A DNA stretch of 64,000 nt from Mycolicibacterium sp. P9-64 (GTDB lineage Bacteria; Actinomycetota; Actinomycetes; Mycobacteriales; Mycobacteriaceae), in the NCBI RefSeq assembly GCF_008329605.1, contig NZ_NPKO01000017.1, positions 1 to 64,000 of the forward strand, in the 5' to 3' direction. The translations under genes were made by a program, and so were the position numbers. Of the stretch, positions 36,276 to 45,205 are shown one piece after another. Positions within the stretch are counted from its first letter, which is position 1, and the number at the start of each line of letters is the position of its first letter. The notes below the pieces were generated by a model. The model ran no database searches, had not been told where the DNA came from, and saw only the letters and a list, made by a program, of their open reading frames with translations.

Positions 36276-36812
36276 CTACGCGGCCGCCATGTCGTCTTTC
36301 GACGCCGAAATGTCCGGCCGCACAAAGGCGAACAGGAGCACGGTGATGAACGAGCGCATGGCGCAGCATCCGGCGCACCCGCTTCGACACGGCTCCCCCA
36401 GCAGGATGGTCGACGGCCTCCCAGCACAGTGCGAGATCGGTGACGTTGACCAAGACGAAGACGAAGACGGCCGCTTACGTGGCTATCGGTGCTGCGGCAA
36501 GCCGGCTCCCGGCAATCCACTCGGTGGTGAACCGGATCAGCGACACCGAGAACAGGTGCGCGAAGTTCGACCCCACCAGCCGCGGCGTCGACTCCTCGGC
36601 ATGGGTGAACAGGTAATGGTGGTTGACCCAGACGATCGCGATGAACAGATAGCTCACTGCATAGCTCGGCGCGATGGGCCACAGGGGCAGTAGCGCGCTG
36701 AACGTGTCCTCGCTCGGAGGCTCGAACTCCAGGACCAGGATCGTGATGATCACCGCAAACACCGCGTCGGAGAAGGCACTCAGACGCTCAGGACCGGTTC
36801 GTCGTTCGCCAT
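36276..36812 (-). pseudogene. Frameshifted TMEM175/DUF1211-like potassium channel gene
   Basis: An AGGAGGTG ribosome site leads to ATG 36812 reading MANDEPVLSV then TGA; one frame over, GPERLSAFSDAVFAVIITIL (TMEM175 signature RxxxFSDAVFA) runs to YLFIAIVWVNHHYLF and stops (TAA, 36475). A third register continues AVFVFVLVNVTDLALCWEAV, VSKRVRRMLR, and after another shift RSFITVLLFAF. At least three frame changes and missing membrane segments mean no functional channel. Sequencing error in a repeat-poor region could explain one shift but not all. Confidence 0.65.
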
Positions 36813-36930
36813 CCGGCACCTCCTGCGCATCCGATCGTCGGCGGCGCCCACCGGCGTCGAACTAGACTGTGCGGTCCCGCCGGGCTCTCCTCCCAGCGGG
36901 AGCCGCACAGGGTCTTGGTGGGCCCGGCGG

Positions 36931-37227
36931 CTAGAAGCCCCAGGCGGCGGCCGCGCGCCGATCGGTGTCCGCAACGTCATCGGAGCCGTCACGCACGGCA
37001 TTGCCCAGATTGACCAGAATCTCGTTCAGCGCGGCTGCCGACTGATCCCAGCGGGCCTGTTCCACGCGGTACGCCTCGGCGGCTTCGCGGGTCCAGACCG
37101 CGGTCAGCGGCGCGATCTGCGTACGCAGGTCGTCCAGCGCAGCGTTGAACCGGGCCGACGTGGCGTGGATCTGCTGACGGACGGCGTACTCGATCTCGGC
37201 GAAGTCATAGGACAGAACCGGATCCAT
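36931..37227 (-). CDS. esxT: ESX-4 WXG100 protein EsxT
   Basis: 98 residues, helical hairpin of the WXG100 family (MDPVLSYDFAEIEYAVRQQ, AVWTREAAEAYRVEQARWDQ). The turn reads W-x-R rather than W-x-G. YRVEQ gives the Y-x3-(E/D)-like region near the second helix. Length and position after esxU match M. tuberculosis EsxT. It should pair with EsxU and be exported through EccC4. Last gene of the minus-strand ESX-4 run, 23 nt after esxU. Confidence 0.92.
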   Translation of the reverse strand: MDPVLSYDFAEIEYAVRQQIHATSARFNAALDDLRTQIAPLTAVWTREAAEAYRVEQARWDQSAAALNEILVNLGNAVRDGSDDVADTDRRAAAAWGF

Positions 37228-37250
37228 GGGTGCTCCATTCGGGTTGAGGG

Positions 37251-37568
37251 CTAAAGGGATTGAACGGTGGCCGAGATCCGGTGCGAGTGACTGTCGGTGG
37301 CCTCGCGCAGGGTCCGCTCGTTGTAGATGATGGTCTCGGCGATTCGCTGCAGTGCGGCATGCAGTTTCACCGACTCGGCATTCCACCGGTCGACCACGTC
37401 TCTGAACCGGGCTGCCGCCGCGCCACCCCATACGGAAGCGGGCACACTGGTCATCTGGCCGATGAAGGCCTGCAGCATCGCCCGAACCTCCTCGTTGCGC
37501 GTGTCGATCCTGCCCGCGACGGCCGTCATGAGCTCGAAGTCGGTGTTCAGTGCGCCTGGTGTCGTCAT
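37251..37568 (-). CDS. esxU: ESX-4 WXG100 protein EsxU
   Basis: 105 residues from ATG 37568 (MTTPGALNTDFELMTAVAGR), the length of M. tuberculosis EsxU. W-G-G turn in VPASVWGGAAAARFRDVVDRW between two long helices. A longer frame to 37643 crosses the ribosome site (AGGACG) and is rejected. Partner of EsxT; 85 nt downstream of the Rv3446c-like gene. Confidence 0.93.
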   Translation of the reverse strand: MTTPGALNTDFELMTAVAGRIDTRNEEVRAMLQAFIGQMTSVPASVWGGAAAARFRDVVDRWNAESVKLHAALQRIAETIIYNERTLREATDSHSHRISATVQSL

Positions 37569-37653
37569 CGACGTCCTTCCGTGATCTGTGAAGCGGGACA
37601 TGACAATTGGACGCACCCGGCGATGATTGGGTTCCATCGCCATCGAATGTCGG

Positions 37654-38787
37654 TCACGTCAACGCCCGCGCCGATCGAATGGCCGCCTCGCAGATCGGTT
37701 CGGGGGCAGGACGGTCGGGCGCATGCTGGCACCCGATGGCGATCCGCACTCCCCGGTCGAGCATCACCGTCCATTCGACGTGGTGCTCGGCGCGGATCTC
37801 GCGATAGGTGATGACATCCTTGTCGGCGCGACGGCCCGAGGCAGTGAACTCCACGAAGACGCCGTCCGGCTCGTCGCCGAGTGCGCGCCGCAGAACCTCG
37901 GCTGCGACGGCCAGCGACTCCTGCGCCGGCGATTGCGTGACGTGGATCGCGACGTGCGGTTCCCGTGGTGAAAGCACTTGCACCCGAGCCGATCCGGGGC
38001 CCGAATCGATGCGCTCGGTCGGCCAGTCGACAGGGACCTCGACCGCGACGCGTCCCTCGACCAGCCAGGCCGACGCCGCCGCTTCGGGGGCGTCGGCGCC
38101 GTACCCCGCCGCTGCCCCGGCCAGCGCCGCCACCACCAGTGCGGCGCCGGTGAGTGCTACGACGCGGGGCTGGGTGAACCGCGCCATGCGGCGTCGGCCT
38201 ACCTGCCGGTCCCGCGCCGCGCGCAGGACGCGCTGATCGTCGGCCACCAATACCGAGACGCCCCGAAGCCGCAGGACGTGCGCGAGCTCGCCGCTCAGCC
38301 TCGTCGCGCCGTCCATGCCGCTCGGTACGTCGATCACCACGGCCGCCTCGTCGATGCGCGCGTCGATCGAGGCGGCCACGGTGCGCGGATCGCCGACGCG
38401 GGGCACGACGGATCGCGCGCCGTCGGGAGTGTGGACGACGGCGAAATCCGGTGCGATCTCGACGATTGCCTTCAAGTCATGCCGCAGGACGTCCACCCGC
38501 CGCAGATCCACCACGTGGCCGGCAACGTCACGGGCCGCGTTGCAGACCATCGCCACCCGTGGCGATCGCCACCACGACGGGCAGACGAGCGCCACGCGAC
38601 GAGTACCGGGAGCGACGAGTGCCGTCATCAGCTCTCGCCAGACGTCGTCGATCGGCACGACGTGCTCACCGACCAGTGCCGTCGTGTCGTCGATGGACGC
38701 GAACGCCGCGGTGACGAGCTCACCGTCCACCGCGCGGTCACCGACGATTTCAGACGGCCCCACCACGATCACGGCATCGGGCGCCAT
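37654..38787 (-). CDS. Type VII secretion-associated protein, Rv3446c family
   Basis: 377 residues; its ATG shares one base with the eccC4 stop (TGATG). N-terminal ~200 residues form a mixed alpha/beta soluble domain (DAVIVVGPSEIVGDRAV, VALVCPSWW, AAVVIDVPSGMDGATRL), then basic linker GRRRMARF, one membrane helix (VVALTGAALVVAALAGAAAGYG, ~208-229) and an extracytoplasmic domain with a Cys pair (IGCQHA, PICEAA). Known only as an ESX-4-linked family; probably assists or regulates EsxTU export. Confidence 0.9.
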   Translation of the reverse strand: MAPDAVIVVGPSEIVGDRAVDGELVTAAFASIDDTTALVGEHVVPIDDVWRELMTALVAPGTRRVALVCPSWWRSPRVAMVCNAARDVAGHVVDLRRVDVLRHDLKAIVEIAPDFAVVHTPDGARSVVPRVGDPRTVAASIDARIDEAAVVIDVPSGMDGATRLSGELAHVLRLRGVSVLVADDQRVLRAARDRQVGRRRMARFTQPRVVALTGAALVVAALAGAAAGYGADAPEAAASAWLVEGRVAVEVPVDWPTERIDSGPGSARVQVLSPREPHVAIHVTQSPAQESLAVAAEVLRRALGDEPDGVFVEFTASGRRADKDVITYREIRAEHHVEWTVMLDRGVRIAIGCQHAPDRPAPEPICEAAIRSARALT

Positions 38788-41700
38788 CACGGCGGATCCG
38801 TCCACGACACCTGAACCACCTGGTTCGGCTGCCCGCGTCGACTCAGCGTGCCGCGCCCCGGCGGCTGTGTCGTGGGGCGAACCGAACCGAGCAGCACTCC
38901 GTCATCCGGTCCTGCGCTCATCGTCAGCCCCATGCATCCGAGGTCGCGCAACCGGGCAAGGAGCGGGTCGAACATCGCGCGCGCTGCACCTCCGGACCGG
39001 CGCGCCACCACGACGTGCAACCCGAGATCGCGGGAATGCGGCAACAGGTCGAGCAGCGCGGAGAGTGGGTTGGGTGCCGCTTCGGCCACCAAGTCGTAAT
39101 CGTCGACGACGACGTACATTTCGGGACCCGACCACCACGACCGCTCGCGAAGCTGCCGCTGGGTGACCTCGGTGCCTGGCATGCGCGACTGGATGATTCG
39201 GGCCATGGTGGCGACGTGCGTCTCCGCCGCGGCCGCGGACATCGCATAGCCGGCGAGGTGATCTGACTCGACCACGCCAAGCAGCGACCGGCGCGGATCG
39301 ACGATCAAGATCTGCGCGTGACTCGCCGAGTTGGTGCGCACGAGTTCGCGGCACAGCGTGCGCAGCGTCGTCGTCTTGCCGCACTCCGTTTCGCCAAGCA
39401 CGACGAGGTGCGACAGCCCGCCGAAGTCGACGGCGACGGGCCGCAGGTCGTCCTCGCCGACACCGATCAGGACGTGGGCAGGCGGCAGCGCACTGGAGGC
39501 CGCAGCGGCGACCGCGTCCGCGGTCACCACCGTCGGCAGCAGTTCGACGGCCGGCGCCACCGCGTCCGGCTGTCGGGCCCGCAGTAGTTCGTCGGCGTCG
39601 CGCAACGCGTCGTCCAAACCGGCGTTCGACGATCGACCGTCCAGCCGCGGCAGCGCGATCACCATGTCGAGACCGTCGCGGGTGATGCCGCGACCCGGCG
39701 GGCAGTCGCCGAGGAGGCGTGCCTTGCGCCTGTCCATCTCCGAGTCCGCCGGATCGCCAAGCCGCAGTTCGATTCTGGTGCCGAGCTGATCCTTGAGCGC
39801 GGGACGGATCTCCACCCAGCGGGTGGCAGTGACCACGACGTGCACCCCGACCGCCAACCCCTGCATGGCGAGCGTGGTGATGGCCTCCTCCAAGCCGTCG
39901 AAGTCCTGCCGGATCGCAGCCCAGCCGTCGACGACCAAGAACACGTCGCCGTACGCGTCGTCGAAGCCGGCGTCGACACCGTCGCTCCGCAACCGTGCCT
40001 CGCGCGTTCGAACCAGGGCCTGCAGTTGACCCACGATGCGCCGGACCAGGGCGGCGTCGAACCGGCCTGCGACCGCACCGACGTGGGCCAGCACCCGCGT
40101 CGATGCGAGCACCCCGCCACCGAAGTCCAGCCCGTAGATCTGCACCCGTTCCGGCGAGTGGGCCGCGGCCAACGCCAACACCAACGTGCGCAAAGCCGTG
40201 GACTTGCCCGATCGCGGACCTCCGACGATGGCTGCGTGACCACCTGATCCGCTCAGGTCGGCGATCAAGGGGTCGCGGCGTTGCTCGAAGGGCTTGTCCA
40301 CCAACCCGATCGGGACCGTCAAGGGTGGCAGGCCAGATAAGAGCACGGCGTTCAACGCGGGTGATTCCACCAGCGGTGGCGACCACACGCGATGGGCGGG
40401 GGTGCCTTGACCGGCGAGGCCGTCCAGCACCGTGTCGAGGATGGTTGGCGTTGTCAGGTCCGGACCGTCGGGCTGCACCTCGACGGGGTCTGGTGCGGCG
40501 GGGCGGGCGGTGAACAACGCAGGAGTGCAGGTGTTTTGGCCGGCTTCTTGGACCGCCGCCCGTGGGGCCGGGCATGACACGAACGACGTGCGGAACCGGA
40601 CGAGCTTTCCTGAGGCGGTCTTGAGGTAGGCCGTCCCGGGAGTGCTCGGCAGGTCGTAGGCATCCGAGGTGGCGAGCACCCCGCGGGATTCGGCAGCAGA
40701 GAACGTCTTCAGGCAGATCCGGTAGGAGAGGTGGTTCTCCAATCCCCGCAACCTGCCCTCGTCGAGCCGTTGGCTGGCGAGCAGCAGGTGCATTCCGAGC
40801 GAACGCCCGACCCGGCCGATCGCGGTGAACAGGTCGGCGAAGTCTGGCTGCTGACTCAGCAGTTCGGAGAACTCGTCGACCACGATGAACAGCACGGGCA
40901 GTGGCGGTAGCGTCGCGCCCGCCGCCCTCGCCGCCGCGTAGTCGGTGACGTTGGCGTAGTTGCCCGCCGCACGCAACGCTTGCTGCCTGCGCGTCATCTC
41001 CCCGGCGAGCGCGTCCCGCATTCGAGCTACCAGGTGGGCCTCGTCGGACAGGTTGGTAATCACGGCCGCCACGTGCTGGAGTCGCTCGAAGCCGAGAAAC
41101 GTTGCACCACCCTTGAAGTCGACGAGTACCAGGTTCAATGCGTCAGGCGGATGGGTGGCGACCAGACCGAGGGCCAGCGTTCGCAGGAACTCCGACTTTC
41201 CCGATCCTGTTGCTCCAACGCAGAGACCATGGGGCCCCATACCGCCGTGGGCTGCCTCCTTGATGTCCAGCTCGACGGTTTCGCCCGCATCAGAGACACC
41301 AATGGCCACGCGCAGCCGTCGACTGCCGGTGCGATCCCGCCAGCACGTCTTGGTGTCGAGGTGCTCGACGTCGCCGACCCCGTTCAGCGCAGCCCAGCCG
41401 CCGAGTGCTCGTGGTGGGCCCGCCGTCGTGGGCGAACCGATCCGGAAGGCCGCAAGCCTGCGGGCGCAGGTCAGCGCCGCGACCGGGGACATGGCGTCGC
41501 GCTGCTCAGGTGTGGCGGGAAGCGGGGCCTCGCCCGTGCCGATCACCAGCGTCGTGACGTGATCGGCAAGCGGGTCGCCGGGCACGTCACGGCCATCGAC
41601 CAGCACCACGACCTGGGCGGTGTCATGGAACGGCGAGTGCACGTGATGGGGAAGCCATTTCAGCCACTCCCACTCGGGTGCCGCGACATCGGCCACCACC

Positions 41701-42497
41701 GCTGCGATCTTCAGGTACTGCGGTCCGTGTAACACCGCCAGCTGGCAGATCATCGCCCTGGCCAGCCCGCGTGCCGCTGCGACATCGCCGTCGATGGTGA
41801 TCCGGGACTGCTTGCGCACGTCGACGGTCACGGGCAGGTTCGACACCGTCGACCGGGTCGTCATCAGACGATGCAACGCGTCCGCCGTCACCGGATCGCA
41901 GGATTCGGACGAGGTCGATTCCGGCGCGATCAGCCTCGTGGACAGTCCGAGCGTGCCGAGTCCGATGCGGACCTGGCAGAAGTCGGCATCATCGGGCCGG
42001 CGCTCCCACATCCGCTTGCCGCCAACGAGCGTCCACAGTGACCCCGGATCGGGATGGCTCCAGTGCATCGACAGATGCTGGGCATCTGCAGTCCTGACGG
42101 TGGCGTCGTCGAGTGCATCGAGGTAGCGCAGGTACTCGCGCCGGTCCTGATCGAGTTCACCCGTCCGGCGAGCACCGTGCGAGCCGTATGCCAGCGATCC
42201 GATCACCGAGACCAGCATCATGACGGGGAACATCATGAACATCGGGCTCCGAGTGGCACCGGATGTGAAGTACAGCAATGCCATTCCCAACGCTGCGACG
42301 AGCATTGCGGCAGGAAGAAGCCACTCCAGCGGGTTGGCCGGTGCTGGCCGCGGCACGTCCGGCGGAGACTCGACGACGATGTCGCCGACGTCGAGTGGCG
42401 GGGCGCCGAGGCGCGGAGCGCACGAGAAGTCCATCGGTGAGAGTGGACGCGGCAGCCTGCGATTCGGTTCCATCACGGCGCGAGAAAATTGGCGCAC
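38787..42497 (-). CDS. eccC4: ESX-4 secretion ATPase EccC4
   Basis: 1236 residues from GTG 42497 with GGGAGGG just upstream; the length equals M. tuberculosis EccC4 as I remember it. Two membrane helices (~residues 55-110: LLPAAMLVAALGMALLYF, MFMMFPVMMLVSVIGSLAYG), then three FtsK/SpoIIIE ATPase domains with P-loops GATGSGKS (~427), GGPRSGKS (~757) and GETECGKT (~1035). Domain 1 has Walker B VVDEFSELL; domains 2 and 3 have VVDGWAAI and VVDDYDLV, lacking the catalytic Glu, as usual. It recognises substrates and powers export at the inner membrane. Confidence 0.96.
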   Translation of the reverse strand: MRQFSRAVMEPNRRLPRPLSPMDFSCAPRLGAPPLDVGDIVVESPPDVPRPAPANPLEWLLPAAMLVAALGMALLYFTSGATRSPMFMMFPVMMLVSVIGSLAYGSHGARRTGELDQDRREYLRYLDALDDATVRTADAQHLSMHWSHPDPGSLWTLVGGKRMWERRPDDADFCQVRIGLGTLGLSTRLIAPESTSSESCDPVTADALHRLMTTRSTVSNLPVTVDVRKQSRITIDGDVAAARGLARAMICQLAVLHGPQYLKIAAVVADVAAPEWEWLKWLPHHVHSPFHDTAQVVVLVDGRDVPGDPLADHVTTLVIGTGEAPLPATPEQRDAMSPVAALTCARRLAAFRIGSPTTAGPPRALGGWAALNGVGDVEHLDTKTCWRDRTGSRRLRVAIGVSDAGETVELDIKEAAHGGMGPHGLCVGATGSGKSEFLRTLALGLVATHPPDALNLVLVDFKGGATFLGFERLQHVAAVITNLSDEAHLVARMRDALAGEMTRRQQALRAAGNYANVTDYAAARAAGATLPPLPVLFIVVDEFSELLSQQPDFADLFTAIGRVGRSLGMHLLLASQRLDEGRLRGLENHLSYRICLKTFSAAESRGVLATSDAYDLPSTPGTAYLKTASGKLVRFRTSFVSCPAPRAAVQEAGQNTCTPALFTARPAAPDPVEVQPDGPDLTTPTILDTVLDGLAGQGTPAHRVWSPPLVESPALNAVLLSGLPPLTVPIGLVDKPFEQRRDPLIADLSGSGGHAAIVGGPRSGKSTALRTLVLALAAAHSPERVQIYGLDFGGGVLASTRVLAHVGAVAGRFDAALVRRIVGQLQALVRTREARLRSDGVDAGFDDAYGDVFLVVDGWAAIRQDFDGLEEAITTLAMQGLAVGVHVVVTATRWVEIRPALKDQLGTRIELRLGDPADSEMDRRKARLLGDCPPGRGITRDGLDMVIALPRLDGRSSNAGLDDALRDADELLRARQPDAVAPAVELLPTVVTADAVAAAASSALPPAHVLIGVGEDDLRPVAVDFGGLSHLVVLGETECGKTTTLRTLCRELVRTNSASHAQILIVDPRRSLLGVVESDHLAGYAMSAAAAETHVATMARIIQSRMPGTEVTQRQLRERSWWSGPEMYVVVDDYDLVAEAAPNPLSALLDLLPHSRDLGLHVVVARRSGGAARAMFDPLLARLRDLGCMGLTMSAGPDDGVLLGSVRPTTQPPGRGTLSRRGQPNQVVQVSWTDPP

Positions 42498-42557
42498 GGA
42501 CCCTCCCTTCGACTCGGTTACGGTGGCGGTGCTGGACATCTACCGGGGGGTGATGCG

Positions 42558-43832
42558 ATGTCGGTATGTCGACTGTCCGTTCAGAGCGACAAGGACGGTG
42601 AACCCGTCGCCGTCGACTTGGCCCTGCCGTCGGGCACGCCCATCGGGGCGCTGCTACCGACCATCGTGGCGCTGACCGAGCAGCATCCCGACGAGACGCC
42701 GCGGGGCTGGCGCCTCGACCGCCTGTCGGGGACACCGCTGGACGAATCGATCAGCCTGGCCGAGAACGGTGTTCACGACGGCGAACTCCTCGTTCTTGCC
42801 GCGTCCGGCGCACCGTCAATCGGACCGGTGCGATGGGGTTCCTTTCGCACGGTGACGGAAGCTGCATCCCCAGAGCATGTGTCGCCGTTCTTGCCGGTTG
42901 CCACCTGCGTCTGGACAGCGGTCCTCGCCTCCCTGGCGTTCTGCAAGAGCCTGGCCGGGCATCCGGGCATCGAACTGCTCGTCGCGGCGATCGGCACCTG
43001 CGTTGCCGCGGTGATGGCAGTCGCCGGAAGGAGCGCGGCGGCGGCCATGGCCGCGGTGTCGCTGGCGGCCTCGACCGGATTCCTGACGGTGCCCTCGGGA
43101 CCCGGACCCGCGAACGTCTTCCTGGCGGCCGCTGCGGCGGCGTGCATGTCGCTGGTGCTGCTGCGGTGGACCGAGCGATCGGCATCGAAACTGGTTGCCA
43201 CGGGGACCTTCTCGGGCCTGGTCGCGGTCGCGGTGGTCGTTCCGGTCATCACCGTGGTACCCGTGGCGTCCGTTGGCGCCGTCCTGGGCGTTGCCGCCCT
43301 CGGGACACTTGGATTGTCCGGACGGATGGCGATTCTGCTGTCGGGGCTCACCGTCGACCAACACGCCGAGATCGACGGGCGGGCGATCCGCGCCCACGCC
43401 ACGTTGACGGGTCTGGTCGCGGGATGTAGCGGCGCCGCAGCGCTCGGCACCATCCTCGTCGCGGTCGGGTGCCATCGGTACGGCGCGCCGAGCCTGCCGA
43501 GCACCGGGTTCGCGGCGGTGATCGGCGTGGCATTGCTGCTGCGGGTGCGCACCCACGTCGACGAGGTTCGCCGAAGGGCATTGGGTATCGCCGGATTGGT
43601 GAGCGTCTCAGCATCTTTCGCGACCTTCGTGACAGCACACCCGGCGCACACCGGCTGGGTCAGTGCTGCGCTCATCGCGATCGGTCTTGGGGCCGCCCGC
43701 CCGCCGCAGCCGACTACGGTCACCGTGCGCGTGGCGGATGTCATGGAGTGCGCCGCACTGGTCGCGGCGTTTCCCTTGGCGTGCTGGGTCGGCGGGGTCT
43801 ACGCGCTGGTGCGCGGGGCGTCGCTGCCGTGA
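42558..43832 (+). CDS. eccD4: ESX-4 membrane channel protein EccD4
   Basis: 424 residues from ATG 42558 (MSVCRLSVQSDKDGEPVAVD). N-terminal ubiquitin-like YukD domain (1-~80, with LPSGTPIGALLPTIVALTEQ), then about eleven hydrophobic helices. It is divergent from eccC4 with only 60 nt between the two starts, so a bidirectional promoter serves the locus. Somewhat shorter than M. tuberculosis EccD4 but with the whole membrane region. Overlaps mycP4 by 4 nt (GTGA). Confidence 0.93.
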   Translation: MSVCRLSVQSDKDGEPVAVDLALPSGTPIGALLPTIVALTEQHPDETPRGWRLDRLSGTPLDESISLAENGVHDGELLVLAASGAPSIGPVRWGSFRTVTEAASPEHVSPFLPVATCVWTAVLASLAFCKSLAGHPGIELLVAAIGTCVAAVMAVAGRSAAAAMAAVSLAASTGFLTVPSGPGPANVFLAAAAAACMSLVLLRWTERSASKLVATGTFSGLVAVAVVVPVITVVPVASVGAVLGVAALGTLGLSGRMAILLSGLTVDQHAEIDGRAIRAHATLTGLVAGCSGAAALGTILVAVGCHRYGAPSLPSTGFAAVIGVALLLRVRTHVDEVRRRALGIAGLVSVSASFATFVTAHPAHTGWVSAALIAIGLGAARPPQPTTVTVRVADVMECAALVAAFPLACWVGGVYALVRGASLP

Positions 43833-45205
43833 GGTCGGCATCGACCATGTTGCTGCGGGTCGTCGCGGTCATCGCACTGACGTGGGCGGCCGGCTTCACC
43901 GCTTCCCCAGCAGGTGCCGTGGCGCCCCCGGTGGTGGACGACGCATTGTTGCCCGCTCCGCAGTCACCGGCACCGCGGGAGGCGACCGAGCAGAGTGCAC
44001 GGTGTCGTTCGGCGGCCAGGCCGGCCGATGCAGGAGCCAGGTCGCAGTTGAGTGGGTTCGACCTGCAGTCGATCTGGCGTCTCTCGCGTGGGCAGGGGCA
44101 GACGGTGGCGGTGATCGACACCGGCGTCGCGAGGCATCGGCTGCTGCCGCACCTCGTCCCCGGCGGCGACTACGTGTCGGCGGGCGACGGCACACAGGAC
44201 TGCGACGGGCACGGCACCGTCGTCGCCGGAATCATCGGTGCGGCAGAGGTCGACGTACCAGGCAAACCGTTCGGCGGTCTTGCGCCCGATGCCACGATCA
44301 TGGGAATCCGGCAGTCGAGCAACGCGTTCCGCCGCACCAGCGACCGCGCGAGTTCGGGTGTCGGTGACGTCGAGACCCTCGCCATGGCGGTACGCACCGC
44401 GGCCGATGCCGGAGCGACGGTGATCAACATCTCCTCCGTCGCGTGCCTTCCTGCGGCCGACGAGATCGGCGACGGGGCCCTCGGCGCAGCGCTCGCGTAC
44501 GCCGTCGACGTCCGCAACGTCGTCGTCGTCGCGGCGGCGGGCAACGTCGGCGGCCCTGGTCTGTGCCACGACCAGAATCCACCGTCCGACCCGGCGCGTC
44601 CCGGTGTGCCGGACTGGGACGCGGTGAAGGTCGTGGCGAGCCCCTCCTGGTACGACGATTACGTGCTCACCGTGGCATCGGTGGACCTGGACGGCCGCCC
44701 GTCGACCTTCAGCCTCGCGGGGCCGTGGGTGGACGTCGCTGCGCCTGGCGAGGCCGTCGTCTCTCTCGATCCCGACGGGGAGGGTTTGGTCGACACGGCA
44801 ACCGGTTCGGATGAGCCGCTGTCGATTTCGGGCACCAGCTATGCGGCGCCGGTGGTCACCGGCATCGCGGCGCTGGTCCGCTCGCGCGAACCGCAGCTCA
44901 CGGCAAGGCAGGTGATGCAGCGCATCGAGGACACCGCGCGACACCCTGCGGCCGGATGGGATCCTTATGTGGGGCACGGAGTGGTCGACGCACTGGCCGC
45001 GATCAGCGCCGACGGCCCCGGCACCTCTCAGTCGGCAACGGAGCCGCCGCGGTCGATGCCTCTGCCCTCGAACGCGGCGCGACCCGACCCGTTGTCACGG
45101 CAGGTCGCGTTCGGCGGCGCGGCGATCTGCGTTGCGGCGGTTGCGGTGGCGTCGGTCTCGGCGGGTCGACTACGACGGCGCCACCCACCCGTCCCGCGCG
45201 ACTGA
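43829..45205 (+). CDS. mycP4: ESX-4 mycosin protease MycP4
   Basis: 458 residues from GTG 43829; ATG 43847 (MLLRVVAVIALTWAAGF) is an alternative. Signal peptide (cleavage near ASPAGA), subtilisin-like domain with Asp in VAVIDTGVARH, His in DCDGHGTVVAGIIG and Ser in SGTSYAAPVVTG, and a C-terminal membrane anchor (FGGAAICVAAVAVASVSAG). Mycosins stabilise the ESX channel on its outer face. Its 3' end overlaps eccB4 on the opposite strand by 36 nt. Confidence 0.95.
   Translation: MRSASTMLLRVVAVIALTWAAGFTASPAGAVAPPVVDDALLPAPQSPAPREATEQSARCRSAARPADAGARSQLSGFDLQSIWRLSRGQGQTVAVIDTGVARHRLLPHLVPGGDYVSAGDGTQDCDGHGTVVAGIIGAAEVDVPGKPFGGLAPDATIMGIRQSSNAFRRTSDRASSGVGDVETLAMAVRTAADAGATVINISSVACLPAADEIGDGALGAALAYAVDVRNVVVVAAAGNVGGPGLCHDQNPPSDPARPGVPDWDAVKVVASPSWYDDYVLTVASVDLDGRPSTFSLAGPWVDVAAPGEAVVSLDPDGEGLVDTATGSDEPLSISGTSYAAPVVTGIAALVRSREPQLTARQVMQRIEDTARHPAAGWDPYVGHGVVDALAAISADGPGTSQSATEPPRSMPLPSNAARPDPLSRQVAFGGAAICVAAVAVASVSAGRLRRRHPPVPRD

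Noticed and set aside
36235..36453. Upstream extension of the DUF222 gene
   Set aside because: Reads part of the TMEM175 remnant; DUF222 proteins start near MEQAEELVV.
43469..43828. Upstream extension of mycP4 frame
   Set aside because: Lies under eccD4; the signal peptide requires a start at 43829 or 43847.
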